64,000 bases of DNA from the NCBI RefSeq assembly GCF_000425485.1, contig NZ_KE384383.1, forward strand, positions 186,117 to 250,116, written 5' to 3'. Source of the DNA: Flavobacterium tegetincola DSM 22377 (GTDB lineage: Bacteria > Bacteroidota > Bacteroidia > Flavobacteriales > Flavobacteriaceae). The notes under the pieces were generated by a model, which saw only the letters and a program-made list of their open reading frames with translations, did no database searches and was not told the origin of the DNA. The position numbers were made by a program, and so were the translations under genes. Below are positions 41,815 to 54,500 of the stretch, one piece after another; positions within the stretch are counted from its first letter, which is position 1, and the number at the start of each line of letters is the position of its first letter.

Positions 41815-43077
41815 ATGCCTTTTAAAACTTCATTGTATCTTCTTTTTTTTCTGTTTACAATTTCTGCCAAGGCGGGTTTTATTTTAATTCCAATGGACGA
41901 AACTACGCAGCAAAACCACTTGAAAGCCTATGGTATTACCTATTGGGCTTTAGATAAACAATACAAAGTGAGTTGGCTACTCAACTACCGCGGCGGTTCT
42001 TTTTTACTTCCGGACGCTGCAGAAATCCGTAAGGAATGTCAGATTCGAGGCGTGAGTTTTGAACCTATTTCGGACGCAGCAACCAATTCAATTTTAGACG
42101 AAATAGCAAGTCCATCTCAAAATATGGAAGCTGTGGTTCTTGAACGCACGCCCAAAGTGGCTGTTTATACACCAAAGGGAAAGCAACCGTGGGACGATGC
42201 AGTAACGCTGGTTTTGACGTATGCAGAAATCCCGTTTACTCCAATTTACGATGAGGAGGTTCTGGACGATAAGCTGATTCTGTATGATTGGTTGCACTTG
42301 CACCACGAAGATTTTACGGGACAATACGGAAAATTTTTTGGTACCTATAAAAATATGCCTTGGTACATTGAACAGAAAAAGGCTGCTGAAGAACTGGCTG
42401 CCAAATTGGGTTATAGCAAAGTATCTGAATCTAAATTGGCTGTAGCCAAAAAAGTACGTGACTTTGTTATCGGTGGCGGATTTATGTTTGCCATGTGCTC
42501 TGCAACCGACAGCTTTGACATTGCTTTGGCAGCGGACGGAGTCGATATCTGCGAACCTATGTTTGACGGAGATCCAAGTGAAGGCAATTACCAATCTAAA
42601 ATTGATTACCGCAGAAGTTTTGCATTTAAAGACTATATTTTAGAAAGAAACCCTAATACATATGAGTTTTCCGACATAGACATGACCACAAAACGAAAGA
42701 TTCCAATGGAAAAAGATTATTTCACGCTAATGGATTTTTCGGCAAAATGGGATTTTGTACCGAGTATGCTGTGCCAAAATCATACGCAATTAGTTAAAGG
42801 GTTTATGGGACAAACCACTTCTTTTGATTCTAATTTAGTAAAATCTAATGTGTTGATTATGGGCGAAAGTCAGTACAATGGCGAAGCACGATACATTCAC
42901 GGTCAAGTAGGTAAAGGATTTTTTACCTATTTCGGAGGACACGATCCAGAAGATTATCAGCATCGAGTAGGAGATGAACCGACCGTTTTAGACTTACATC
43001 CCAATTCACCAGGTTACCGTTTAATTTTGAATAATGTGCTATTTCCAGCAGCAAAAAAGAAAAAACAGAAGACGTAA
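41815..43077 (+). CDS. Conserved exported Bacteroidota protein
   Basis: 420 residues with an N-terminal signal sequence (L-Y-L-L-F-F-L-F-T-I-S-A-K-A). As I recall, automatic annotation often labels this family asparagine synthetase B. I see neither an N-terminal catalytic cysteine glutaminase nor an ATP-pyrophosphatase S-G-G-x-D-S loop, and an exported asparagine synthetase makes no sense. Visible conserved stretches: Y-G-I-T-Y-W-A-L, K-V-S-W-L-L-N-Y-R-G-G-S-F-L, L-H-H-E-D-F-T-G-Q-Y-G-K-F, F-T-Y-F-G-G-H-D-P-E-D-Y-Q-H. The H-H-E-D and G-G-H-D-P sets may bind metal. It is one base ahead of the kinase gene. Confidence 0.75.
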   Translation: MPFKTSLYLLFFLFTISAKAGFILIPMDETTQQNHLKAYGITYWALDKQYKVSWLLNYRGGSFLLPDAAEIRKECQIRGVSFEPISDAATNSILDEIASPSQNMEAVVLERTPKVAVYTPKGKQPWDDAVTLVLTYAEIPFTPIYDEEVLDDKLILYDWLHLHHEDFTGQYGKFFGTYKNMPWYIEQKKAAEELAAKLGYSKVSESKLAVAKKVRDFVIGGGFMFAMCSATDSFDIALAADGVDICEPMFDGDPSEGNYQSKIDYRRSFAFKDYILERNPNTYEFSDIDMTTKRKIPMEKDYFTLMDFSAKWDFVPSMLCQNHTQLVKGFMGQTTSFDSNLVKSNVLIMGESQYNGEARYIHGQVGKGFFTYFGGHDPEDYQHRVGDEPTVLDLHPNSPGYRLILNNVLFPAAKKKKQKT

Positions 43078-43078
43078 T

Positions 43079-44767
43079 ATGAGGAAACTTTTATTGGTAA
43101 TTCTATTTTGTCAACTTGCGCATGGACAAGTAGATTCTATTGTAGTCGTGGGTCAACGTCTAATATATGAAAATAACGATGCGAAGGCTATTGCTTACTT
43201 TAATAAGCATCTAAAAAAACCTGAAAATACTGTTCAGAAAGTTCATTTACTTTTAGGTTTGGCAGAAATTTATAAATTAAATTTGGACTATAACACAGCC
43301 AATGCGTACTACATCCAAATTTCTGAAATTTTAAAAAACACTGAAAATTCTCAATTAAAGTTTCTTTATTATGTAAAAATGGCCGAATTTTATAGAAAAC
43401 GTGGTTTTTACACGCAAGCGATTGAAAAGTTAGATAAGGCCAATATGCTGCGTAAAATTCAAGTAATTGACGATCAGAATCTGGCTAATTTTTACAGCAG
43501 AAAAGCGGCAATATTTACGGAGTATTATAGTATCGCCGACTCTACACTTTTCTATGCAGAGAAAGCTTTGACTTATGCTACGAAATCAAAGGATTTAAAT
43601 ACAGTTTTCTATTCAAAAATGGAAATTGCTTGTGTATATGAGCGGCAAAATCAATTTAAAAGAACTATTACAGAATTTGAAGGCCTAATTTCCTATGCAA
43701 AAATGAATAATTTGGTGCAGAATGAGGCAGACGTTTACATCAACTATATTAACGTTTTAATTAAGGACAAACAAATCCAAAATGCTCTTGAAGAAGCTAT
43801 TGTTGCACTTGAATTTGCAAGAAAACAGCAGTTGCTTTACAATGAGAATATGCTTACAATCAAGATATATGAAATTTACAAGTCATTAGAAAATTATGAA
43901 GAGGCAAACAAATATTTAGAACTCAGGCTGGAATTAGCAGAGCGGTATGAAAAACTTGAGCATAATAAGTTTTTATTTGAACTTGAAGAAAAGTACAGAT
44001 TGGCAGAGAAGGAAAGTCAACTTAAAATCAATGCACTTGAACTATTGAATAAGGACAAGCTTTTGTCATCCAATCAAATGCGATTTTATATTACGTTTTT
44101 ATTTTTCATAATTGCTGTTTTGATCACGATCTTGATTGCTTATTTTTTAAAGAGAACAAATCGGACCAATAAAAAGTTACAATTCTTATCGCAGCAAAAT
44201 GAATTTTTATTGAGTGAAGCCAATCACCGGATCAACAATAACTTGCAACTCATCATTATTTTAATTACTGGTCAGCTTTCTAAATTGCCTGAAAACGAAA
44301 CGGTAGCGATAAAGAGCATTCTTGACAAGATCAATTCCATTGCTGTATTGCATCGACACTTGTATCAATCGGATGATAAAAGTAAAGTAAATAGTTATAA
44401 ATATCTCAGTGATATTTGCAGCAGTTTTACTGATTTGTTTGCAGAGAATAACCTAGAATGCCAGTTTGAAGTTGACGAATTTGAACTGCAGGCAGATGTA
44501 GCCATGTACATTGGGTTATTATTTACAGAACTTTGCGTAAATTCAATGAAACATGCATTTCATAATCAAGAGTTGAAAAATATTCAATTTGAGCTAGCTT
44601 GTGATGGGGAAGTATTCCATTTCAATTATTCCGATAATGGTTCGACTGATAAAAGTAATATGGAGCCACCTAAGTTGATGAATCAGCTGTGCCGTCAATT
44701 GAAAGTAACATACCACTTGAATGTGGAAAACGGGTTTTCAATTTCGTTTGAGAAAGAGTTAAATTAA
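43079..44767 (+). CDS. TPR-containing sensor histidine kinase (HisKA_2 type)
   Basis: 562 residues from ATG 43079. Signal peptide (residues 1-17, L-A-H-G-Q), a periplasmic part of TPR-like helical repeats (~20-330), one membrane helix (~336-358), then the H-box N-H-R-I-N-N-N-L-Q with phospho-acceptor His near 382 (HisKA_2 family) and an ATPase domain with N-box L-F-T-E-L-C-V-N-S-M-K-H-A-F. The G-boxes are short (D-N-G-S-T). It most likely phosphorylates the LytTR regulator encoded 11 bp downstream. The coupling to the exported protein upstream suggests that protein could be part of the signal. Confidence 0.92.
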   Translation: MRKLLLVILFCQLAHGQVDSIVVVGQRLIYENNDAKAIAYFNKHLKKPENTVQKVHLLLGLAEIYKLNLDYNTANAYYIQISEILKNTENSQLKFLYYVKMAEFYRKRGFYTQAIEKLDKANMLRKIQVIDDQNLANFYSRKAAIFTEYYSIADSTLFYAEKALTYATKSKDLNTVFYSKMEIACVYERQNQFKRTITEFEGLISYAKMNNLVQNEADVYINYINVLIKDKQIQNALEEAIVALEFARKQQLLYNENMLTIKIYEIYKSLENYEEANKYLELRLELAERYEKLEHNKFLFELEEKYRLAEKESQLKINALELLNKDKLLSSNQMRFYITFLFFIIAVLITILIAYFLKRTNRTNKKLQFLSQQNEFLLSEANHRINNNLQLIIILITGQLSKLPENETVAIKSILDKINSIAVLHRHLYQSDDKSKVNSYKYLSDICSSFTDLFAENNLECQFEVDEFELQADVAMYIGLLFTELCVNSMKHAFHNQELKNIQFELACDGEVFHFNYSDNGSTDKSNMEPPKLMNQLCRQLKVTYHLNVENGFSISFEKELN

Positions 44768-44778
44768 AAGAAATAAGT

Positions 44779-45438
44779 ATGTCTTTAAGTGCCAAAATAT
44801 TAATTGTTGAAGATGAGATTTTAATTGCAGATTATATTAAAGAACTGCTGCAGTCAGCCCATTTTACGTCAATAGAAATGGCGCACGATGCGGAAACTGC
44901 CTTACAGCAAATTGAAAATTTTGTGCCAGACATCATCTTAATGGATATTAATTTAAAGGGGAAAAATACCGGTATCGATTTGGCAAAAAAGAAAAATAAG
45001 GATGCAGCTTTGATATTTTTAACAGGACAAAATGACCCTTCTTTGATGCAAAAAGCTTTGGAATCCAGTCCTGAAGCCTATCTAACTAAACCAGTAAAAA
45101 AGAGCGACCTGATCGCAGCCATTCAATTGCAGATTTTTAAACACCAGTTAAATTACGTAACCATAAAAGTGGGTTATGATACGGTAAAAATAAACTTAGA
45201 AGAGGTGTTATTTATAAAAAGTGACAGCAATTACCTTGATATTCAGCTGTTAGATAAGAAATATACCATTAGGCAATCCTTGAATACGTTTTTTGGCGAA
45301 ATTAAATCCAAGGACTTTATACGCATTCATCGCTCTTTTATAGTGAATCAAACAAAAATCACTTCGAAAACGAGTTCATCGGTTTTTATCAGAAACTTTG
45401 AAATTCCGTGCTCTAGAAATGTTAATATTACCCTATAA
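44779..45438 (+). CDS. LytTR family response regulator
   Basis: 219 residues. Receiver domain 1-118: E11-D12 acidic pocket, phospho-acceptor D56 (I-L-M-D-I-N-L-K-G-K-N-T-G), T in F-L-T-G-Q and K in Y-L-T-K-P. LytTR DNA-binding domain ~125-219: V-L-F-I-K-S-D-S-N-Y-L-D-I, F-I-R-I-H-R-S-F-I-V-N and the terminal I-P-C-S-R-N-V-N-I. The last ~57 codons are also present as a fragment at 56071-56244. It probably acts on promoters nearby, such as that of the giant surface protein gene. Confidence 0.94.
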   Translation: MSLSAKILIVEDEILIADYIKELLQSAHFTSIEMAHDAETALQQIENFVPDIILMDINLKGKNTGIDLAKKKNKDAALIFLTGQNDPSLMQKALESSPEAYLTKPVKKSDLIAAIQLQIFKHQLNYVTIKVGYDTVKINLEEVLFIKSDSNYLDIQLLDKKYTIRQSLNTFFGEIKSKDFIRIHRSFIVNQTKITSKTSSSVFIRNFEIPCSRNVNITL

Positions 45439-45478
45439 ATTACCATTCATATACAAAGTTCTGCCATTCGCACCATTT
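45265..45478 (+). repeat. 214-bp direct repeat, copy A
   Basis: Covers the last 58 codons of the LytTR gene and 40 bp of the spacer after it. Copy B (56071-56284) matches it at 208 of 214 positions (97%), and all six differences are transitions. The copies are 10,806 bp apart in the same orientation and bracket the giant surface protein gene. Confidence 0.95.
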
Positions 45479-45503
45479 TTTATATTTTCCACTACTTTCG
45501 AAA

Positions 45504-45511
45504 TACTTTTG
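45504..45511 (+). promoter_or_regulatory. -7 promoter element of the giant gene
   Basis: TACTTTTG, an exact match, 23 bp before the ATG at 45535 and 26 bp after the end of repeat copy A. Confidence 0.6.
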
Positions 45512-45534
45512 TAGGGTATATAAAAAATATTGAC

Positions 45535-48500
45535 ATGAAAATAAAAAACTACTTATTTTTATTAGTAACCCTTTTTTCAACAGTTACTTCTTTTTCTCAA
45601 ATGGTGGATCAGGATCATCTTGTTGGTTGGAGTAGTCTTGATGATGCAGTTACTTTTGGTCAATCTTTTACACCGGGACTTTCAGGAAGACTTTCGCAAT
45701 TTGATTTTGGGTATTATAATGCGGGTGCATATAATTACCACTGTGAATTAAAAATTTACAGTGGTACAGGAACTTCAGGAACACTTTTAAAAACCCAACC
45801 ATTTCTAATATCACAAAATGTTCCCACTGGTAATGTTGGAATTACGATCAACAACGGTCCTGTTGTCGTTGCGGGTGCTACTTATTCTGCTGTAATAACA
45901 GTAATAAGTGGTGGTCCACCAAACGGAAAAATGAGGTACACATTCAAAGAAAATATCCCTCACTATATGACTGGTATTGTTCCAGATTCCTATCTTGGTG
46001 GTGAACTTTTATTTAATACGAGTTCGTTGACTAAAGATTTGATATTTAGAACGTATGTAACTCCAACTTCAGCCACGCATTTGAATTTTGATGGGGTTAA
46101 CGATTACGTTACATTGTCAAATGAATCTAGTTTTGATTTTACCAATCAAATGACGGTAGAGTTTTGGATGAATTCCAATACAACACCTGCACAATGGGAT
46201 GCCTTAGTTACAAAAGGTGATGACAGTTGGCGAATTGCATTAACAGGTGATGGTAAAATTAACTTTGCGGTTGGTGGTACTTCTTTTGGCTCTGTAACTT
46301 CCAATGCGTCAGTAATAGACGGAAATTGGCATCATGTGGCATTTACCTTCAATGGCTCTACTGCAATTATTTATATTGATGGAGTTCAGGATTCGAGTGC
46401 TTCAGGTACAGGTAGTATCAATAATTCTGCTTACAATGTTGCTTTAGGAGAAAATTTGCAAGCTACGGGAAGAAACTATACAGGTAGCATGGATGAGGTT
46501 CGTATTTGGAACATTGCACGTTCGGCTTCTGAAATAAGTGCTGCAAAAAATTGCGAATTATCAGGATCCGAATCAGGTCTTGTTGCTTATTATAATTTTA
46601 ATCAAGGTATGGGTTATGTGGATAACACCAGTATTACTTCTTTAATAGATGCTTCTTCTAATAGTAATAACGGGACTTTTAATGGTTTTGCCATGAATGG
46701 GTTTACGTCTAACTTTCTCACTACGGATGGAATTTATGCGCCATCACTTCCCACGTTAAGTGCTCCCGTAATTTTTAGTCAAACAAATGCTGCAAGCGTA
46801 GTAAGTGCTTCAAGCGGAAGTTTGTTGTGGTACACAACTGCAACAGGAGGAACAAGTTCAACAACGCCACCCACGCTTGACTTTTCTGGAAATGGAAGTG
46901 CTTCGTACTGGATTTCAGAAATCAATGGCAGAGGTTGTGAAACAGATCGAATAGAACTTGTTGTAGTAAATGCAGCAGCGATTCCAGCTTCTCCTACGGC
47001 TTTAGCTATACAACTTTATAAAGGTGATGGAACTCTTGCTAACTTGACTGCAACGGGAACCAATTTGGAGTGGTTTTCAACAAGTATTGGAGGAACCGCT
47101 TTAGATTTGTCGACTGTTTTAGTAGATAACACGACTTATTATGTGAGCCAATCTCCTCAAGGCGTGCGAAGTCCTAGGATTTCTGTCAAAGCAAAAAAAA
47201 TAAGTGCCTCCACACAGGTGTTTTGTAGTACTACCTCAGTTGCGGATTTGATTGCTACACCTTCTACTAGTGCTACTGCTAAATGGTTTTCGAATACTAC
47301 CAATAGTACTCCTCTTACAAATTCAGACGCTGTAAATACAGGAAGTCTTTACGTAGAGCAAAGTATAGCTTCAGCTACCACTTCAATAGGGACTGGATTT
47401 TTGAAACCAGAAGGTATATTTGTGGATGCTTCTGGAAGTGTATATGTAGCGGATACGAATAATTTTGCGGTTAAAAAAATGGATTCGAATGGAATTGAAA
47501 CCCTAGTTATAGGCGATATTCGACCACTAGATGTTACTGTAGATGTATTAGGTAATATTTATGTGTTTGATTCTACGTTGAAAGCCATTGTAAAAATGGA
47601 TAGTCAAGGAAATAATAGAAAATTAATCTATGAATTTGGAGGCGCTCCAATAGAGTCTAATCCATCTTATCCTCGTGTTTTTTCGGATCAATTGGGCAAT
47701 ATTTATTTTTATTATTATTATAACATAAAAAAAATGGATAGTAACGGAGGTAATGTCCAACAAATTCTTTCTACTATTAATGGTATAAGAGCAATGGCTT
47801 TAGATCATTTGGGAAATATTTATGTGGTGAGTGGAGATGAATTGCAAAAGGTAAATTTGGCTACCGGTAATGTTTCGGTTTTAGCATCTAATTTTTATGG
47901 AGTTAGAAATCTAAGGATTGATCGATTAGGTACTATATATTATACTCACAATGGTAATTTAAAGAGCATAAATAATGACGGAAGTAGTATGCAAGTTGTA
48001 GCTACTAATATTGCTGGTAATCCAACTGGACTTTCGATAGATGCATCTGGAAGTATTTATGTGACTACCTATAATACTACTGCAAGTGAAGTAAAAAAGT
48101 ATAATCCAAATTTCACATCTAATCGCGTAGCAATTGCAATGAGTATAGAATCTGTAGCTGTGCCTACTTTTACCGCTCCTGTATATATTCAAGGAGCTAC
48201 GGCAACGGCTTTAACTGCAACTTCTACCGGAACAGGCTTGTTGTGGTACACGGTTGCAACTGGCGGAACGGGTAGTACAACAGCACCAACGCCAAGTACA
48301 GATACAGTTGGTGTAACTTCTTATTGGGTTTCAAGTACAAGTGTTGGTGGATGTGAAAGTGCACGAGCTGAAATGGTAGTAACCGTAACCTTACCTGCTA
48401 CTCATTTGAGTTTTGATGGCACAAATGATTTTGTGAATATTGGCAGTGTTATTTCTGCAGGAGCGTCTTATACGAAAGAAGCGATGATAAAGCCAAATGC

Positions 48501-51500
48501 GATAACTGGTAACTATAATATTTTGTCTTCTGCTGGAGACGTGTTTTGGATTTCAGATAATCAAATACGAGCAGGTCATACGAGTAATTTTTCTCATGTT
48601 TTAGCACCTGCAACAGTACTTTTAAATGCTTGGAATCATGTTGCCGTAACGTACGATGCACCTACGACCACGATGAAATTGTATATCAATGGTGCTTTGG
48701 TTTCAACCAATACCAATGTGCAAGCCGCTACTGGAAATACGATGCAGATTGGGGCTTATGCTTCGGTAGTGCCTTTTAATGGGAGTATGGATGACGTCCG
48801 AATTTGGAATGTGGCACGAACACAAGCACAATTAAATGGTTATAGAGTATGCGAATTACAAGGAAATGAATTCGGTTTAATAGCCTACTATAAATTTAAT
48901 CAAGGTACTGGTGGTGTTTCAAATACGGGTTTAACTTCCTTAATCAATTCGGTTTCTGGGGGTGCAAATGGTACTTTGCATAACTTTACATTAGATGGAG
49001 CTTCCTCCAACTGGTTGGCGGGTTCGCCAATTGTTTCTGGAGTAGTGATTCCTTCTGTACCAACGGTTACGAGTCCTGTAAGTTATTTTCAGAATAATAC
49101 AGCCTCTGTTTTAACAGCTACTGCGGACGGAACAGGATTATTGTGGTATACAGTTGCAACAGGTGGCACAGGTAGTACAACTGCACCAAAACCAAGTACA
49201 GCAACAGTAGGTACTATTTCCTATTGGGTTTCAAGTACCAATGCAAACGGTTGTGAAAGCGAACGTGCTGAAATAATCGTTTCGGTAAACGAATTTACAA
49301 CTCCAGGCTGTTGGAAACAAATTAGTTTTGGTGCTGAACACACCATTGCAATAGCAGAAAATGGTACTTTATGGGGTTGGGGAAGTAATTCTTATTTTCA
49401 GTTTGGCTTAGGAAGTGGATATGGCACCAACTCATCACTACCCGTTCAAATAGGTACCGCTAACAACTGGAAATCGATTTCAGCAAATGAAAATATGACT
49501 ATGGCTATAACCACGTCGGGTACTTTGTGGACTTTCGGATATAGTTCAGGTAATGGATCGATGGGCAATGGTACGATGACAAATCCGCTTTATCCCATGC
49601 AAGTAGGTACGGCCTCAGACTGGGAATCAGTATCGGTTGGTAAAACGCATTGTTTGGGTGTTAAATCTACAGGTACTTTATGGTCTTGGGGTAGCGGTTT
49701 TAATGGTGCTTTAGGGCATGGATTAGGATTGACAAGTACACTTAATTATGTACCCACTCAAATTGGTACTGCCACAAACTGGAAAGCGGTTTCAGCTGGA
49801 GATAATCTTTCTTTGGCATTGACTACTTCAGGTACCTTATGGGTATGGGGATCTAGTAGTGACGGTCGATTAGGACTAGGTAATTCATCTAATGTAAATG
49901 AACCAGTTCAAATTGGAACTGATACCGATTGGAAAACAATTGATGCAGGATCTGATTTCGCATTAGCCGTTAAAACTTCTGGAACTTTATGGGCTTGGGG
50001 ATCAAACCAGTTCGGGAAATTGGGGTTAGGACACACAAATTCGGTTAATATACCTACTCAAGTGGGTACAGCAACCGATTGGAAAGAGGTTTCGACAGGC
50101 TTATTTCATACTATGGCGATTACCAACTCGGGGACTTTATGGTCTTGGGGTTATAATAATTACGGACAGCTCGGTACAGCCAACAGTACCAACCAAAACG
50201 CTCCAGTTCAAGTGGGTAACAATACCAATTGGGATTCATTATCTACCAATGTTTTTTCTTCAGGTGCTGTAACTTCCGCTGGAACTTTATTTACCTGGGG
50301 CTATAATAGTTCAAGACAGTTGGGACTTGGTAATACTGTCAACAAAAATGTTCCAACAGGTGTCAACTGTCCCACTTGTGCTACAGAAGATGTTGCAACA
50401 CCAACAATTGTTACACCAGTGATAATTGTGCAAGGTTCAATACCTATTGCATTAACTGCTGTTTCTGGCAGTACAGACTTGTTGTGGTTTACTGACGCAA
50501 CTGATGGAGCAGGGTCAACAACAGCACCTCTGCCAAGTACAACCAATCCAAATATAACTTCGTATTGGGTAAGTAGTACAAATGCCAGTGGATGTAAAAG
50601 TGCAAGAGTTGAAATTCGAGTAGAAGTTACGCCTTCTGTTGAAGCAAATTGTTGGAAACAAATTAGTATGAGTAAAACACATACTTTGGCCATTGCACAA
50701 AATGGTACTTTATGGGCTTGGGGTTCTAATAGTTCAGGAAGTTTGGGTATTGGAAATTTAGTGAATAGTGTTATTCCTGTTCAGGTAGGAATTAATAATA
50801 ACTGGGCGTTTATAAGTGCAGGAAATAATTTTTCCACAGCCATCACTACATCAGGAACGCTTTGGGGCTGGGGTGATAATTCAGATATGCAGCTAGGCTT
50901 AGCGGATAGTAATAATAGAAACATTCCAGTTCAAATAGGTTCAGCAACCGATTGGAATTTTATTTCAGCAGGTGGAGAATATTGTATTGCGATTAAAACT
51001 TCGGGTACTTTATGGTCTTGGGGTGAGGGAAGTTTTGTTTTAGGTCAAGGGAGTGTCTTTCAGATTAGTACACCCACTCAAATAGGTACTGCGACACATT
51101 GGAAAACAGTTTCTGCAAGTCAAGGTCATGTTATGGCTATCACAACTAGCGGTACTTTATGGGCTTGGGGGTATAATGACAATGGATTATATTTAGGTTT
51201 AGGAGAATGGATAGATAGTAAAAACATCCCTACCCAAGTAGGTACAGCTTCAAATTGGTCAATGGTTTCTACTGCTGATTCACATACTTTGGCACTTACT
51301 ACTTCGGGAACTTTATGGGCTTGGGGTAGAAATGCGGATGGAGCTTTAGGAATACCGAGTATATATGAAGCAAAAGTACCTATGCAAGTGGGAACTGAAA
51401 CCCATTGGCAATCCATAAGTTCAGGGAATGATTTTTCAATAGCAGTTACTACTTCCGGAACTTTATGGACTTGGGGGTATAATTATTTTGGACAATTGGG

Positions 51501-54500
51501 ACAAGGTAATATAAAATCGAAAGTCGAGCCTACTCAAGTAGGTACAGCAACGCATTGGAAGAATATTTATACAGGCTACAGAAGTAGTGCAGCAGTTACA
51601 AATGCAGGAACCTTAAATGTTTGGGGTTATAATCAAGATGGAGTTCTCGGTTTAGGAAATACGGTGCAACGAAATGTGCCTAATGGGTTAGACTGCCCAT
51701 TGGATGCAATAGCTTTACCTCCCACCGCCATTTCATTACAAATCTTTGCTGGCGATGACAAAACTTTAGCGGATTTAGAAGTAGTAGGCGATAATATCAA
51801 ATTCTATGATACAGCAGCAGCTGGAACTGAGATAGTACTAACCACCTTATTAACAGATGGTGCAACTTATTACGCTTCACAAACACAAGACAATGTAGAA
51901 AGTACCGTAAGAGTGGCAATAACGATACATAAAATCAGTGAATCTGCACAAATTTTTTGTGATGCAGCGACGCTAGAATATTTAATAACTACACCAAGTG
52001 CTGGAGCTACAGTTAACTGGTTTACAACCGCAACCGGTAGTACGATATTAACAAATACAGATGCTTTGGTAACCGGTACTTATTATGTAGAGCAAAGTGC
52101 GCCATTATCCAATAGGGTGGCTGTAAATGTTGTGGTGAACCCACTAACTACGCCAACCTTCGAACCTGTTGTTGCTATTTGTGCTGGCGAAACCCTTGAT
52201 GCTTTGCCTACTACTTCGGAAGAAGATGTAACGGGAACTTGGTCGCCGGAGTTGGACAATTCCGCAACAACAACCTATACTTTTACTCCAACAGAGGGCC
52301 AATGTGCAACAACTACCACTTTAGAAATTGTGGTAAATGAATTACCTGTAATTACAGCAAACGATACAGAAACTAAATGTGCATTTGAAAGCATAGTATT
52401 AACACCCCTAATAAACACTTCAAATACTAATGGTTTTGTAGATTATTATGCTGGAGAAAATTGGATTCAAAGCGCTGGTAACTCAAACGGGTCTATTACG
52501 TTTAATGATAGTGATCTTACTATGCTTAGCAGTAGCAATTTTAACTACGTACTTTCAAATTCCTCTCCTGGATTTAATTTAGCTAAATTAGCCCTTCCAT
52601 ACAATGCTACTCTTTCTTTTAATTGGAACTACACTACAACTGATGCAGCTAGTACCGCTTACCCCCAATTTTATTTAAATGGTGTGCTTATCAATTTTTC
52701 AGGTTATAATTTTAATGACTCAGAACAAAACGGCACCTTTAATATCTCGCTTCAAGCAGGTGACGAGTTTGGACTAAATATGTATACAGTAGATAATCGT
52801 GACCAACAAGCAGAAGTAGTAATTTCTAATTTTCAAGTAACACCAGATATACTCTACCAATGGATAGCTAGTAATGGTGGAGAAATCGAAGGAGCATCAG
52901 ATGAATTGAGCCTTGAGATTGAAATGGACGGAACTTATACCTTAACCGTAATTAACGGTAATGGTTGTTCTGCATCAAAATCCATAGCCGTTACAGTAAA
53001 TGAAACACCCGTTCCGCTTGCTGAAGCACAAACTTTTTGTGGCAGCACAACAGTAGCACAATTAGAAGCAGTAGGCGAAAATTTAATTTGGTATAATAAT
53101 GATTTTGATGTTGTAGAAAGCACTTCAACACTTGCAAGTGGTACCTATTTCGTATCACAAACACTCAATGGTTGTAAAAGTGAGCCAAAGGAAGTACTTG
53201 TAACAATTAAGGAAATTCCAAGTGCACCTACTGTCCCGAACCAAGTTTATTGTAGTAGCACAGTAGTAGCAAACTTACAAGGTTCAGGTAATATGCTAAA
53301 ATGGTATTTGGCGCCAACTGGCGGTAATGTTTTAGTTCATACCGCTAACGTTACTTCAAATACATATTATGTTTCGCAAACGGTTAACGGTTGTGAAAGT
53401 GAGAGAACAAGTGTCCAGATTTTTGTAGGTAGTGAAGTAATTGTCGAAGTTATTTCACAAACTAATGTTTCTTGTAATGGTTTTAGTAATGGCTCTGCTT
53501 CTGTTGAAGTTTCTGGAGGAACGCAACCTTATACCTATGAGTGGAGTGATGGCAGTACTTCAGCAACGTTATCAGGAGTTAGTGCAGGAACCTATACTTT
53601 ACGAGTTGCCGATGCAAATGGCTGTGGATCAATTGGTTTTTCCTCTTTCAATGCGTCTGTAACTATTACGGAGCCTGCAGTGGTACAAGCTCCAACAGCA
53701 CAATCGCAAATATTTATTAGTGGCGCTACCGTTGCCGATTTGATGGCCACTGGTGAAAACCTTACATGGTATGATGCTTTAGATACAATGAATTCTTTAG
53801 TAACTACTACTGTATTAACGTCTAATACTTATTATGTTTCACAAACTGTCAGCGGTTGTGAAAGCTCAAGAACGGCTGTTACTGTTACAGTTTCTAACGG
53901 ATCATGCATTACGCCAACTTTAGCAAACGTGACATCTGCAGCAGCTTGTGTCGGAAGTACATTAGAAATTATTTTGTCCGGATTGATTCCAAATGCAAGC
54001 GGAACGGCAACATTCAAAGTGGGTAATGCCCAAGCTCAAACGCAGGAGGGAACTTCTGATGCCAATGGAACCTTTAGTTTCTCAGTTCCAGCACTGGCAG
54101 AATTTAATGGTCTAGTTGTAGAAATCACTAAACTTTCTAGTTACCAAGGTTGCGAAACCATTTTTACAGATAAAAAAGTAACATTGGTAATTACTCCACA
54201 ACCTACTTTAACTGCAGTGACTGCAGCGCCAGTATGTGCTGGAAGTAAAACATTTATTGTTTTGTCTGGATTACTACCAAATGCAGCTGGTACTGCTTTT
54301 TATAAGATTGGTAACGGACCCATTTTAAACTTCAGCGGCACTACAACTCCACAAGGAACTTTTAGTTTCCAAACTCCTGTTCTTAATCTAGCTGCAAATG
54401 GATTGGTTGTAGAGATTACCAAAATGTCAACCGTAAGTGGCTGCGAAACTAACTTTACAAATAAAAAAGTAACATTAGTAGTTACTCCAAAACCTACTTT

